This document shows, one piece after another, positions 30,441 to 41,141 of a stretch of DNA of 64,000 bases. Numbering within the stretch: position 1 is the first letter of the stretch; every line of letters starts with the position of its first letter. Source of the DNA: Colwellia sp. Arc7-635 (GTDB lineage Bacteria; Pseudomonadota; Gammaproteobacteria; Enterobacterales; Alteromonadaceae); the NCBI RefSeq assembly GCF_003971255.1, contig NZ_CP034660.1:4526001-4590000 (forward strand), given 5' to 3'. The translations under genes and the position numbers were made by a program. Under the pieces are notes generated by a model. That model was given only the letters and a program-made list of their open reading frames with translations. It did no database searches and was not told the origin of the DNA.

Positions 30441-31628
30441 ATGTTTGGTAGCTTAACGGCGTTGCCTGCCGATCCTATTTTAGGCTTGTTGGCTAAATAT
30501 CGTGAAGATGTAAATCCTCATAAAATCGACTTAGGCGTTGGTGTATACAAAAATGAAGCAGGCCACACCGCTGTTTTAGATTGTGTAAAAGCCGCAGAAA
30601 AACATCGACTCGATACCGAAGATACCAAAGTTTACATTGGCCCAACCGGTTCACCGCTATTTAATGAAGAAATGAGTAAATTAGTTTTTGGTCCTCACAA
30701 AGTGTTGATTGAAAATCGTGCTCGTACCATTTCAACACCAGGTGGCACAGGGGCATTACGTGTCGCTGCTGAATTTATCAATTCATGCAAAGCTGGCACA
30801 ACAATTTGGGTAAGTAACCCAACTTGGGCAAACCACACCGGTTTATTCCAAGCTGCCGGCTTAACGGTTAAAACCTACCCTTATTACGATTACGAGAACA
30901 AAACGCTTGATTTTGATGGCATGCTTGCGGCATTAAAAGAAGTAAAAGCTGATGATGCTGTATTACTTCATGCTTGTTGTCATAACCCAAGTGGTATGGA
31001 TTTAAATAAAGAACAATGGCAACAAGTTGCAGAAGTAGCGAAAGACATTGGCTTTTTACCACTCGTTGACATGGCTTACCAAGGCTTTGGTGAAGGCTTA
31101 GATGACGACGCTTACGGTTTACGTTTAATGGCTGATAGCGTTAAAGAAATGATCGTTTGTAGCTCTTGCTCGAAAAACTTTGGCTTATACCGTGAACGTA
31201 TTGGCGCTTGTACTATTATTGGTGAAAGCTCGCACAGTGTTGATGTCGCCAATTCAGTATTATTAACCGTGGTACGTTGCATCTATTCAATGCCGCCAGC
31301 TCATGGTGCTGCGATAGTTGAAACAATTTTGCATTCTGACGAATTACGCGCTCAATGGCACGGTGAATTGAAAGAAATGCGTGATCGTATTAATGGTAAC
31401 CGTCAGCTACTTGTCGATAAACTTATCGAAAATGGCGTAACGCGCGATTTCAGCTTTATTCCGCGTCAAAAAGGCATGTTCTCGTTCTTAGGCATAACTC
31501 CTGAACAAGTACAGCAATTACAAGACGAATACAGCATTTATATGGTCGGTTCAAGCCGTATGAGTATTGCCGGTATTGCTAACCGTAACGTTGATTACTT
31601 AGCGCGCTCAATAGCTAAAGTTTTATAA
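30441..31628 (+). CDS. Aromatic amino acid / aspartate aminotransferase (class I, AspC/TyrB type)
   Basis: 395-residue PLP enzyme that moves amino groups between aspartate or aromatic amino acids and 2-oxoglutarate. It matches the AspC/TyrB family from end to end: MFGSLTALPADPILGL, VGVYKNEAGHTAVLDCVK, WVSNPTWANHTGLF, HACCHNPSGMDL, the PLP-Lys in SSCSKNFGLYRERIGA, and RMSIAGI near the C-terminus with the carboxylate-binding Arg. Length is normal. Distinguishing AspC from TyrB by eye is not reliable. It is monocistronic. Confidence 0.93.
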   Translation: MFGSLTALPADPILGLLAKYREDVNPHKIDLGVGVYKNEAGHTAVLDCVKAAEKHRLDTEDTKVYIGPTGSPLFNEEMSKLVFGPHKVLIENRARTISTPGGTGALRVAAEFINSCKAGTTIWVSNPTWANHTGLFQAAGLTVKTYPYYDYENKTLDFDGMLAALKEVKADDAVLLHACCHNPSGMDLNKEQWQQVAEVAKDIGFLPLVDMAYQGFGEGLDDDAYGLRLMADSVKEMIVCSSCSKNFGLYRERIGACTIIGESSHSVDVANSVLLTVVRCIYSMPPAHGAAIVETILHSDELRAQWHGELKEMRDRINGNRQLLVDKLIENGVTRDFSFIPRQKGMFSFLGITPEQVQQLQDEYSIYMVGSSRMSIAGIANRNVDYLARSIAKVL

Positions 31629-31664
31629 ACTAAAAAGTTTTACAAATACGTTACTAAAGAAATA

Positions 31665-31707
31665 TAGATTATTAGATTGGTGCATAAAGCAGTGATCTAA
31701 TAATCTA
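31665..31707 (+). other. AT-rich hairpin after the aminotransferase gene
   Basis: TAGATTATTAGAT pairs perfectly with ATCTAATAATCTA (13 bp) around a 17-nt loop, 36 bases after the stop. No T run follows, so termination is uncertain; it may protect the 3' end. The remaining gap to 32155 holds three TGTTCAA copies and no gene that I can support. Confidence 0.5.
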
Positions 31708-31914
31708 CAACACTACCCCTCTCGTTTCATCAAGCTTATAACTTTAATAAGCACCCAGCTCACTCACGTTATTACCTTAGTAAAAATCAACACACTCATG
31801 ACGATTTATAGCGATTCTGTTGAATCGAGTCTTAGTTATTTTTGTCTTAGATAGGCTTAGTAACAGGGGTTTTATCTGACCTGAATGATTTAGCCGCACA
31901 CCAAGTGTAATGTT

Positions 31915-31935
31915 TGTTCAATGTTCAATGTTCAA
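31915..31935. repeat. Three tandem copies of TGTTCAA
   Basis: TGTTCAA is repeated three times, followed by a partial fourth (TGTTT). It lies about 220 bases before the giant sensor gene. It may be a simple slippage repeat or a regulator array. Confidence 0.6.
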
Positions 31936-32155
31936 TGTTTAAAAATAATAAACCCGCCAAAACTCCTTCTTTTCGATGGGATGATTATCTTGGCTTGGAA
32001 CCAAAACGCCTTTATCTGTAGTACGACAGTAGACTATTTATTGAACTCTTTTGTACTAGTGATTAATCAAGGACTATAATAAAATCGTACGCGGTTTAAC
32101 TTAGATCACTAACATTTGAATATAATGTAAATATAGCAAGGTTAATGTAATATAA

Positions 32156-35100
32156 ATGGTTAATTTTCAAGGATATACATTCGTCAAGGAGCAGCAAGAT
32201 ATTTCAAGCTCTATAAAATTATTTATTGTAAAAAATGATACAGGGCAATTTTTTTTAGTTAAGCGATTAAAAAAAAACAATAATCCTCAATCATTTACCC
32301 GCTTTAAAAAATTTTTAGACTTCCAATATAAGCTAGCAATAGAATCATTAGTGGCCGCTATCGAATGCCATGACGAACGGCAATATTATTATGCTGTATT
32401 TCCTTTTACTGAACAGACTAAATCATTAACCGAACTGTCGTTAGCCTCCCTTCCATTGAGTGATAAGTTGCAAGTTGCGATTAATATTTGTCAGTTTTAT
32501 GCGCAACTACATCAACTAGGTTTTATTGTTAACAATATTTGCCCTGATACCCTTTATATTGATGAAAACCTGCAACCACGAATATACGATTTAAACTTTG
32601 CGACAAAAATTTCTGTGCTCTACAAAAAAACAGTGAATACTGGAGTTGAACGACAATATTTAAGTACTCTCTCTCCTGAAGCCAGTGGTCGTATGAATCG
32701 GGCGATTGAAGTCTACTCCGACTTTTATGCTATTGGCGCTTGTTTATTTAACTTATTTACTGGCCGATTGCCGTTTATATACACCGATGAAATGGAACTA
32801 GTGCATGCGCATATTGCCAAAATCCCTCGTCTTGCTAGCGAATACAATCCCGATGTACCAGAAGCAATTTCTAATATACTTGCACGATTATTAGAAAAAG
32901 AACCGCATCAACGTTATCAAACCACGCTAGGTATAAAAGCTGACTTTCTACAGTGTGCTAGCGACTTCAAAAAATTCAATAATATTTCATTATTTCCTTT
33001 GGGCAGAAACGATTTCAGTAATAAGCTAATTTTTTCTTCCGCTATTTTTGGTCGAGATAAAGAACTACAAATTTTATTGCAGGCTTTTCAATATGTTGAA
33101 CAACAAAAACGCAGTCAAATCTGTGTCATTAGTGGCTGCTCTGGCGTGGGCAAATCTAGGCTGATTAGAGAATTACATCGACCTATTATCGAAAAACAAG
33201 GTTATTGCATTTCAGGAAAATATGAACAATACGGTAAACCTACGGCTTATTTTTCGTTGATTCAAGCGGTTACCGATCTTGTCGAACAGCTATTAGGTGA
33301 AAGCGAGGACAGTTTAGCTAGTTGGAGAAATGTTTTTCAGGTGGCATTGCAAGGCAATGGTCAGTTATTGATAGAACTTGTTCCTGAGCTTGCGTTGATC
33401 ATTGGTATGCAACCCATACCTGTCGAACTACCGGTAGAAGAGGCTCGTCATCGCTTTAATTCAACATTGCATAATTTTTTACAAGCAATAGGACAGCAAA
33501 ATAGAATAGTTTCGATCTTTCTTGATGATATGCAATGGGCAGATATTGCCACAATTAACCTATTACGACACCTTATCGACTCGAATGACAGTACCAATAT
33601 CTTGTTAACACTCGCTTACAGAGACAATGAGATCAATGCCATACATCCATTGAACGCGCTGTTAGAGGATATAAAGCAAGCCTCAACACTTAATAGTTAC
33701 ATTCATTTATTACCCTTGGATTCTGATGCAATCGGACAATTCATTTCCGCATCATTATCTTTAGCATTAGAAAAAACCCAAGCGTTGACAGAAATCATTA
33801 TTGCAAAAACAGCGGGTAATCCATTCTTTATTATAGAATTTATTAAATCTTTGAATGAACAAGGCATATTAACCAAGAATAAAAATAATCAATGGCATTG
33901 GGATCAAGAGCTAACCCATACCATGGCAGCAACCGATAATGTTATTGAGTTAATGGCGCTACGATTGACCCATGTTTCAAAGCAAGGGCAAAATATATTA
34001 CACCATGCCGCATGTATCGGTAGCATAGTCACGATTGAGCTCTTAGCCGAAGTCGTTGGGGCGAGCCATAAAGCGATAGAGCGAGAATTACGGCCATTAA
34101 TCACCGATGGTTTATTAATCGCTTATTCTCAAGGTCAGCAAGTTGATGTATTAGAAAGAATTAAATTCTCCCATGACAAAATTCAACAAGCGGCTTATTT
34201 ACTGAATAATCCGACGCCAAAATCACTTATTCATTACAAAGTAGCGCAGTATTATTTATCAGACGTCAGCTCGATGACGATGAAAAACGCTCCAATTGAA
34301 AGTAACGTTTTTGATTACATAGAGCATCTAAATTTAGCTTCATCTTTATATCTTGAACAAGACAATCAAATTTTATTAGCTTATTTCAATAAAGTCGCGG
34401 GTCAAAAATCATTAGAAAAAAACGACTACAATAGTGCGTTGTATTACTTTGAACAGGCTGAAAACTATTTAAATCTGCAGCACTGGCAGCAAGACTACGA
34501 CTTATGTTTAGACATTGCATTAGGTAAAGCCACCGTACTGTATTTCACGCAAGATCATCATCAAGGTAATTTACATTTTAAGTTACATAGTGAGCTGATC
34601 AGCGAAATTATTGATCAGGCTAAATTTGCAAAAATTCAAATTTTGTCATTCATTGCTCAAAACGAAATGCAAAAAGCTTTTGATCTCGGTATATCGACAT
34701 TACAAAAAATCGACATATCACTACCTAAAGCGTTCGAAATGCCAAATTACTTATCGGTAGAACAGTATTACCAAAATGATAAAATTGCTGATGTTGTTAA
34801 TTTACCGACAATGACTAACAAGCGCCAATTATTGGCCTTAGATATTTTGAACGCTATCCAAACACCGGCATATTTATTAAGCACCCTAGAGTATATGCGT
34901 ATAGGGCAAGTATCGCTTGAACTGTGTTTAACTAATGGCTTGTCAGCCTTAAGTGCTAAAGTTTTTGTAATACATGGCTTATTACTCTGCGGCGTATTCA
35001 GCCGTTTCAAGGAAGGTCTAGCCTTTGCTAAATTAGCGGCAAAGGTCAATCGACTTTATCCTTCAGAAAACATTTATGTGGAAATAGAATTCGCCCACAA

Positions 35101-38100
35101 TGTTTCAATATCTCACTGGACGTCGCCGCTACGTTCGACCTTAAAACCATTAGAACAAAATTTTTATTCTGGCGTTGAGTGCGGCAGTATTGAATACGCT
35201 TTTCACTCGGCTTTGTTTCACAGTATGCACAGCTTATTTTGTGGTGAAGGTCTCGCCTTATGTCATAATGTATTTGCCCGCCATGCTGATGTAATGAAAA
35301 CAAAAAAACACGATTACCAACGCACTATGATGCAAGTATGGCAACAGCTTATTAGCAACCTACAGCATGAAAATAGTGATGTTGACAATCTACAAGGCCA
35401 ATATTTTAATGAAGCATTACAGCTGCCTATATTGATTGAAACGGGTAACGTTACTACGCTATTCACTTATCATTTAGCACGTATGATGCAAGCCTATCTA
35501 TTTAACGATATCAGTCAAGCTTACGCACAAATGCAACGAGCGCAGCAATACCATAACTCTGTTGTTTCTTTATATCACTTTGGTGAATTTCATTTTTATG
35601 CGGCGCTCATTCGTGCTCAGCATTGTCGTTATCAAGAGTCTAATTTTCAACTAGATTGTTGCCATGAAGATATTGCACAAATAAATGCTAGCCTTGAATT
35701 AATCGAGCAGTGGAGTACTAGCGCTCCGGAGAATTATCTCCATAAAGCAAAGTTGATCCGCGCTGAATTACAGTTTTTATTAAAAGACAGCGCAGCATGG
35801 CTGCATTATGATCAAGCCATTGAACTGGCAGAACAACATTCGGCTAATCATCATTTAGCACTTGCCAATGAACTCGCCGGCAGTTATTGGCTAGCGGCTA
35901 ATAAAAAATCATTAGCGCGAGATTACTATCAACAAGCGGTTAGAGATTATCGAAAATGGGGAGCAAATCATAAAGCACAACAGATACTGCAGTTACGCCA
36001 AACACTACTAGCTGTACCGGCTAGTGAACATGACAACCTGCCTAGCTATCAAAAGCACAATACAGCACAGGTGCTTGATCTTGCTTCGGTACTAAAGGCG
36101 TCAGAGACCTTAAGTGGTGAAGTGGATTTAACCGCATTCCTGCATCGTATGATGGTCATTATTATTGAAAACGCGGGAGCACAAAATGGCGCTTTGTTAC
36201 TACAAAGCGATGGCATTTTAAATGTCGAAATTGCCCTATCTCGCGACGGTATTGCCAATACCGAACAACAACTGCCTTATTCTATTATCAATTTTGTTTC
36301 TCGCACTCGTAAAGCGCAAGTTTTAACTAACATAAGTCTGCAGGCACAGTTTTTTTCTGATCCTTATTTTAAAAATCAACAGCCAAAGTCCATTATCTGC
36401 ATTCCAAGTATCGTAAAAGGAAATTTACAGGGCATTGTTTATCTTGAACATTATGATATTGAAGGTGCTTTTAGCGATGAACGAGTTAATATTTTGCAAC
36501 TGCTTGCAGATCAAACCGCGATTTCATTTGATAATGCCAAACTATATCAGCAAGTATTACGTTACAGTCGCAATCTTGAAAATCAAATTCATGAACGAAC
36601 AAAAGAGTTGGCGGCAGAAAAAATCAAAGCAGAGCAAGCAAACCAGGCTAAATCTAATTTCTTAGCAAACATGAGTCACGAAATTAGAACGCCTATGAAC
36701 GCTGTTATTGGTTTGAGTCAATTAGCCTTACGCACCAACCTGTCATTAACTCAACAAGATTACCTTGAAAAAATACAAGACTCGTCTAAGTCGCTGTTAG
36801 GTTTAATTAATGACATTTTGGACTTTTCAAAAATAGAAGCACAGAAATTAACCTTAGAAAGCATTCAGTTTTCTTTACCCGAAATTCTGCAACGCGTAGT
36901 CAATGTTTGTGCCTTTAAAGTACATCAAAAAAGTGTCGAGTTCGTTATCGATATAGCACCTGACGTGCCAAAAATATTGATTGGTGATCCATTACGTTTA
37001 CAGCAAGTGATCATAAACTTAGCAAATAATGCCGTGAAATTTACTCAGTCGGGATCTATTCACCTTTGCATTAAAAAACTGCGAGAAGACAGCCAAACGA
37101 GCTTACTAAGATTTTCGGTACGCGATACCGGCATAGGCATGAGCGAAGAACAGCAACAAGGGTTATTTCAGTCATTTACACAAGCAGATGATTCTGTGAC
37201 TCGCAAGTACGGTGGTACCGGTTTAGGTTTAGCCATTAGTAAACAGTTAACCGAGCTCATGGGCGGGGAAATAACACTCACCAGTAAATTAAACGTGGGA
37301 TCAACCTTTAGTTTTACTGCAATCTTTGAGCATGCAAAGCAAGTCATCGATACCCTGCCAACCGTTAACCACCAAATGCTAACTAACTTAAAAGTTTTAG
37401 TTGCTGATGATATTGAAATTGCTAGAAAAGTTTTGATAGAAACGTTAGCCAACTTAGAGATTTCCGCCTACGGTGTAACCAATGGTGAACAAGCACTTGA
37501 GGCGTTATTATCTGCGGAAAGAGATGGCGTTCCTTATGATGTTGTCTTGATGGATTGGAAAATGCCCAAAATGGACGGTATTGAGACCACAAAGAAAATT
37601 CGCGCACAAGCGAAAAGGCAATATCCGAGTATTTTAATGGTTTCGGCTTACGACAAAGGCGAAGCGCAAACACTAGCCCTAGCTGCTGATATTGATGAGT
37701 TTATTGAAAAGCCAATAAATCAATCTGCACTAGTGGATGCCATGATTAAGCTATTAAGTAAAAAAAGCGAAGAAGTTGCATTAGATTATGCCCCTTTGGT
37801 ACTCGATATACCTGATTTATGTGCCTATAAAGTTTTGTTAGTTGAAGATAATCTGATTAACCAACAAGTTGCTAAAGAATTTTTAGCGGATACAGGTATT
37901 AGCATTGAGTGTGCAGAAAATGGTTTAATTGCTTTAGAAATGGTCGCCACAGAAGCCTTCGACTTAGTGTTGATGGATATTCAAATGCCTGAAATGGACG
38001 GCTTAACGGCAACCAAAGAAATTCGCCAAACATTACAATTACAAGATTTACCCATTATTGCCATGACCGCACATGCCATGGCTGGCGATGTAGAAAAAAG

Positions 38101-38851
38101 TATTATTGCTGGCATGAATCAGCATTTAACTAAACCCATTGAGCCCGGGTTATTATACAAAACTCTCAGCCTATATTTGGAAAAGCCCAATAAAGGTTTA
38201 CACGATCAATCAACTATCCCTGTGAGCTCTAATAACACCAAGCAAACATTAGCGACCTTGCGCCAGGAAACTGTTTTAGCCGTTGACGAAGCAATAAAAA
38301 GACTACAAGGTAAAGAGGTGCTCTATGCTGAGTTGATTCATGATTTTTGGTCGAAATATCAAACGCTGTCACAACAAATGGTGCAAGCTTACAAATCAGG
38401 ACAAGCTGAGTGCTTGTATCGCTATGCTCATTCATTAAAATCAACGGCTCAGTATATTGGAGCTTACGAGTTGACTGCTTCTGCCAGTGCACTCGAAAAT
38501 GAAATTCATCATCAAGGGTTGTATATCGAATTAAAACTAAATGAAGTGGCTACCTGTTTAGATTTTATTATCGCGCAGCTCAATCGTATTTATCATCATG
38601 CTACCTCGACTAACATTAAGCAAAAACTTGATGTTAAAGGTGCAAAAAAGATTATAAAAAATCTAATGCCCTGCTTAATTTCAGCTAATATACAAGCAGA
38701 AGAAATCGTTGGAAAATTAATGAAAATAGGCTACGAAACACCCTATCAACAACAGATAAAATCCATACAAGACATGGTCAACGATTTCGAGTTTGATGAT
38801 GCATTGGCTGAATTATTAATCTTAGAGCAAACAATAATCGACGCCAAGTAG
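32156..38851 (+). CDS. Giant signalling protein: kinase-like, AAA-type ATPase, GAF, histidine kinase, two receivers, Hpt
   Basis: 2231-residue cytosolic sensor of the multi-domain serine/threonine-kinase/ATPase/histidine-kinase family. Order: kinase-like domain (about 5-275); AAA-type ATPase with Walker A GCSGVGKS (327-334) and Walker B LDD (456-458); helical TPR-like region (about 690-1300); GAF (about 1310-1470); histidine kinase with His1508 in [10 protein letters not shown] box and G boxes; receiver 1 with Asp1800; receiver 2 with Asp1941; Hpt with His2092 in [10 protein letters not shown]. The kinase-like domain keeps Lys36 but has Asn127 in place of the catalytic Asp, Thr132 in place of the metal Asn, and Asp-Leu-Asn (145-147) instead of DFG. 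It is probably a pseudokinase. The 25-base gap before the receiver-GGDEF gene suggests an operon and a phosphorelay ending in cyclic-di-GMP. The input signal is unknown. Confidence 0.9.
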   Translation: MVNFQGYTFVKEQQDISSSIKLFIVKNDTGQFFLVKRLKKNNNPQSFTRFKKFLDFQYKLAIESLVAAIECHDERQYYYAVFPFTEQTKSLTELSLASLPLSDKLQVAINICQFYAQLHQLGFIVNNICPDTLYIDENLQPRIYDLNFATKISVLYKKTVNTGVERQYLSTLSPEASGRMNRAIEVYSDFYAIGACLFNLFTGRLPFIYTDEMELVHAHIAKIPRLASEYNPDVPEAISNILARLLEKEPHQRYQTTLGIKADFLQCASDFKKFNNISLFPLGRNDFSNKLIFSSAIFGRDKELQILLQAFQYVEQQKRSQICVISGCSGVGKSRLIRELHRPIIEKQGYCISGKYEQYGKPTAYFSLIQAVTDLVEQLLGESEDSLASWRNVFQVALQGNGQLLIELVPELALIIGMQPIPVELPVEEARHRFNSTLHNFLQAIGQQNRIVSIFLDDMQWADIATINLLRHLIDSNDSTNILLTLAYRDNEINAIHPLNALLEDIKQASTLNSYIHLLPLDSDAIGQFISASLSLALEKTQALTEIIIAKTAGNPFFIIEFIKSLNEQGILTKNKNNQWHWDQELTHTMAATDNVIELMALRLTHVSKQGQNILHHAACIGSIVTIELLAEVVGASHKAIERELRPLITDGLLIAYSQGQQVDVLERIKFSHDKIQQAAYLLNNPTPKSLIHYKVAQYYLSDVSSMTMKNAPIESNVFDYIEHLNLASSLYLEQDNQILLAYFNKVAGQKSLEKNDYNSALYYFEQAENYLNLQHWQQDYDLCLDIALGKATVLYFTQDHHQGNLHFKLHSELISEIIDQAKFAKIQILSFIAQNEMQKAFDLGISTLQKIDISLPKAFEMPNYLSVEQYYQNDKIADVVNLPTMTNKRQLLALDILNAIQTPAYLLSTLEYMRIGQVSLELCLTNGLSALSAKVFVIHGLLLCGVFSRFKEGLAFAKLAAKVNRLYPSENIYVEIEFAHNVSISHWTSPLRSTLKPLEQNFYSGVECGSIEYAFHSALFHSMHSLFCGEGLALCHNVFARHADVMKTKKHDYQRTMMQVWQQLISNLQHENSDVDNLQGQYFNEALQLPILIETGNVTTLFTYHLARMMQAYLFNDISQAYAQMQRAQQYHNSVVSLYHFGEFHFYAALIRAQHCRYQESNFQLDCCHEDIAQINASLELIEQWSTSAPENYLHKAKLIRAELQFLLKDSAAWLHYDQAIELAEQHSANHHLALANELAGSYWLAANKKSLARDYYQQAVRDYRKWGANHKAQQILQLRQTLLAVPASEHDNLPSYQKHNTAQVLDLASVLKASETLSGEVDLTAFLHRMMVIIIENAGAQNGALLLQSDGILNVEIALSRDGIANTEQQLPYSIINFVSRTRKAQVLTNISLQAQFFSDPYFKNQQPKSIICIPSIVKGNLQGIVYLEHYDIEGAFSDERVNILQLLADQTAISFDNAKLYQQVLRYSRNLENQIHERTKELAAEKIKAEQANQAKSNFLANMSHEIRTPMNAVIGLSQLALRTNLSLTQQDYLEKIQDSSKSLLGLINDILDFSKIEAQKLTLESIQFSLPEILQRVVNVCAFKVHQKSVEFVIDIAPDVPKILIGDPLRLQQVIINLANNAVKFTQSGSIHLCIKKLREDSQTSLLRFSVRDTGIGMSEEQQQGLFQSFTQADDSVTRKYGGTGLGLAISKQLTELMGGEITLTSKLNVGSTFSFTAIFEHAKQVIDTLPTVNHQMLTNLKVLVADDIEIARKVLIETLANLEISAYGVTNGEQALEALLSAERDGVPYDVVLMDWKMPKMDGIETTKKIRAQAKRQYPSILMVSAYDKGEAQTLALAADIDEFIEKPINQSALVDAMIKLLSKKSEEVALDYAPLVLDIPDLCAYKVLLVEDNLINQQVAKEFLADTGISIECAENGLIALEMVATEAFDLVLMDIQMPEMDGLTATKEIRQTLQLQDLPIIAMTAHAMAGDVEKSIIAGMNQHLTKPIEPGLLYKTLSLYLEKPNKGLHDQSTIPVSSNNTKQTLATLRQETVLAVDEAIKRLQGKEVLYAELIHDFWSKYQTLSQQMVQAYKSGQAECLYRYAHSLKSTAQYIGAYELTASASALENEIHHQGLYIELKLNEVATCLDFIIAQLNRIYHHATSTNIKQKLDVKGAKKIIKNLMPCLISANIQAEEIVGKLMKIGYETPYQQQIKSIQDMVNDFEFDDALAELLILEQTIIDAK

Positions 38852-38876
38852 CTAACTCTCGACAAAGGAAGTAACA

Positions 38877-39854
38877 ATGCAACCGTTCAACAAGGAAGAA
38901 CGCCGTCGTACCAGCGAGAAAAATTATACAATACTGTGTATAGATGACGAAAGTGTCAACCTGAAAGTATTAGCATCCATCTTCAAAGATCATTACAACG
39001 TGGTCGCGTGTAAGAGTGCTAAGCAAGGTTTTCAACACGCTTTACAAGAAAGTCCTGATATTATTTTACTTGACGTATTAATGCCTGATGAAAATGGTTT
39101 TGAGCTCATGGAAAAGCTAAAAAAACATCCAAAATTATCACAAACGCCGGTAATTTTTATTACCGGCTTACAAGATGTTGAAGACGAAGAGAAGGGCCTA
39201 ATGCTGGGGGCTTGCGATTATATTCAAAAACCGTTTAATTACGGTATTGTTCGCGCTCGCGTTAACACTCATTTAGAAATTATTCGTCAACGCAATTTAT
39301 TAGAAAAATTTGCCTTATTCGACAGTTTAACTGAGTTGCCTAATCGCCGAAAATGGCAGCAAGACAGCGTCAACCATTGGCGTTCAGCTATTGAAACTAA
39401 AAGCCCCGTAGTTTACGGCATTATCGATGTCGACTATTTTAAAAAATACAATGATCATTACGGCCACCAGCAAGGTGATTTGGTACTACGAAAAGTGGCT
39501 AATATAATCAGAAGAAGCTTATATCACTATGGTGGTGCTATTTTTCGCTGCGGTGGGGAAGAGTTTTATTTTTATTTTTCGATTGGCAACGACTACAAGG
39601 CAAATAATATACTAACGGCTTGTTTAAACAGTGTTACTGAACTCGCTATTCCACATGAGGCGATTGACAACAATAGTTACGTATCCGTCAGTATTGGCGC
39701 AGTGGAAGTCATTCCTAATGAAAAAACATCGATAGAACAAACAATGCAACAAGCAGACGAACAATTGTATCTCATTAAAAAAGGCACTCGCAACGCAGTT
39801 AGCCTTCTAGAATTAACGCAAACCGCGCAAAGCACTTCGCTTGACACGGTTTAA
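38877..39854 (+). CDS. Response regulator with GGDEF domain (diguanylate cyclase)
   Basis: 325-residue cytosolic cyclase. The receiver (about 18-135) has CIDDES and the phospho-acceptor Asp in ILLDVLMPDENG, with the Lys of IQKPFN. The GGDEF domain (about 155-310) has the active-site motif as GGEEF in FRCGGEEFYF, and DVDYFKKYNDHYGHQQGD for substrate and metal. No RxxD inhibitory site is seen 5 residues before GGEEF, so product inhibition may be weak. It follows the giant sensor at 25 bases and probably takes phosphate from its Hpt domain; this is inferred from adjacency. Confidence 0.93.
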   Translation: MQPFNKEERRRTSEKNYTILCIDDESVNLKVLASIFKDHYNVVACKSAKQGFQHALQESPDIILLDVLMPDENGFELMEKLKKHPKLSQTPVIFITGLQDVEDEEKGLMLGACDYIQKPFNYGIVRARVNTHLEIIRQRNLLEKFALFDSLTELPNRRKWQQDSVNHWRSAIETKSPVVYGIIDVDYFKKYNDHYGHQQGDLVLRKVANIIRRSLYHYGGAIFRCGGEEFYFYFSIGNDYKANNILTACLNSVTELAIPHEAIDNNSYVSVSIGAVEVIPNEKTSIEQTMQQADEQLYLIKKGTRNAVSLLELTQTAQSTSLDTV

Positions 39855-39961
39855 TTTAGATAAAAAACATCAAGCTTTGTGCGGATAAATGAATGGGAAA
39901 AGTACCAAAGTTTAGGTATAGTGCGCGCCATTAATATTGACTCCGCCATCAAGGATAAACT

Positions 39962-40585
39962 GTGACAATTAAAGGCAACCTTTTCATTCTATCTGCTCCT
40001 AGTGGCGCAGGTAAATCGAGCTTAATCACCGCTTTACTTAAGCAGGTATCGCCGAGATCTATGCAAGTTTCTGTTTCTCATACCACGCGCAACCCTCGTC
40101 CCGGTGAAAATCATGGTGAACACTATCACTTTGTCACCAAAGACCAGTTTAAGCATTCGATTACCCAGAAGCATTTCTATGAATATGCAGAAGTATTTGG
40201 TAATTTTTATGGCACCAGTGAAGTTGCAATAGATCAACAGCTTGCCCAAGGAATTGACGTTTTTCTTGATATTGATTGGCAAGGTGCACAACAAGTGAGA
40301 ATGAAAAAGCCTGACGTAACAACAATATTTATTAGTCCGCCTTCAAAGCAAGAATTAGAAAACCGTTTACGTGGTCGCGGTCAAGACAGTGAAGAAGTTA
40401 TCCAACAAAGAATGGCTCAAGCTCAAGCCGAATGTTCGCATTACCATGAGTTTGATTACATCATCATCAATGATAATTTTGAACAAGCATTGGCAGATCT
40501 AACCACTGTTGTACAAAGCCAACGCTTAAAGTGCAGCCAACAAGTCAGCGCACATCACAATATATTTGCACAATTATTAGCGTAG
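39962..40585 (+). CDS. gmk: Guanylate kinase
   Basis: 207-residue enzyme converting GMP and ATP to GDP and ADP. P-loop [11 protein letters not shown] lies near residues 11-21, then [13 protein letters not shown] and GEHYHFV for GMP binding, and [15 protein letters not shown] start is supported by AAGGATAAAC upstream and by family alignment. It begins the gmk-rpoZ-spoT block; purine nucleotide supply and the stringent-response enzymes are grouped here as in other gammaproteobacteria. Confidence 0.97.
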   Translation: MTIKGNLFILSAPSGAGKSSLITALLKQVSPRSMQVSVSHTTRNPRPGENHGEHYHFVTKDQFKHSITQKHFYEYAEVFGNFYGTSEVAIDQQLAQGIDVFLDIDWQGAQQVRMKKPDVTTIFISPPSKQELENRLRGRGQDSEEVIQQRMAQAQAECSHYHEFDYIIINDNFEQALADLTTVVQSQRLKCSQQVSAHHNIFAQLLA

Positions 40586-40660
40586 AGCGCTTGCTTACTT
40601 AGGTGTGGATCAAGTAAACTACGCCACTATTTTATAAATTCTAATTGTTGGAGTGACCAA

Positions 40661-40936
40661 ATGGCTCGCGTAACTGTTGAAGATGCCGTAAATAAAGTCG
40701 GTAATCGTTTTGACTTGGTGTTAATTGCATCTCGTCGTGCTCGTCAAATTGCTACGGGCGGTAAAGAACCATTGGTTGAACCTGAAAATGACAAGCCAAC
40801 AGTAATTGCTTTACGTGAAATCGAAGCTGGTCTTATTACTACTGAAGTAATGGACAGTTCAGATAAGCACGAAAAAGTAAAACAAGATTCTGAAGAATTA
40901 GATGCTATTGCTGCAATTGTTGGTGGTAACCAATAA
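40661..40936 (+). CDS. rpoZ: RNA polymerase omega subunit
   Basis: 91-residue subunit, with [20 protein letters not shown] at the N-terminus and [12 protein letters not shown] as the family signature. Omega assists assembly of the beta-prime subunit and in gammaproteobacteria forms part of a ppGpp site. It is followed by a strong terminator that separates most transcripts from spoT. Confidence 0.98.
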   Translation: MARVTVEDAVNKVGNRFDLVLIASRRARQIATGGKEPLVEPENDKPTVIALREIEAGLITTEVMDSSDKHEKVKQDSEELDAIAAIVGGNQ

Positions 40937-40970
40937 TTTTCGCTAACCTTTAACGTTAGTCGCAATACTG

Positions 40971-41010
40971 AAAACGCGTAAATTACATCACTGTGATTTA
41001 CGCGTTTTTT
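40971..41010 (+). terminator. Intrinsic terminator of rpoZ
   Basis: AAAACGCGTAAAT pairs perfectly with ATTTACGCGTTTT and continues inside with TACA/TGTG around TCAC, about 17 bp in total, then extra T residues. The spoT start is 131 bases further, so spoT likely has its own promoter. Confidence 0.92.
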
Positions 41011-41141
41011 CTTTTCTGCTCATTTTTTTAGCAAATTGATAACAAAAATCTATTCTAGTACGCTTAAACATTGGCATAGCGGCAAAATAATCGTATTCTA
41101 ATCTTTCAATAAACTCTAAATCATCATCAAGGAATTACTGG

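Noticed and set aside
31915-31940. CRISPR-like array
   Set aside because: Three 7-base tandem copies without spacers are a simple repeat, and no cas genes occur in the window.
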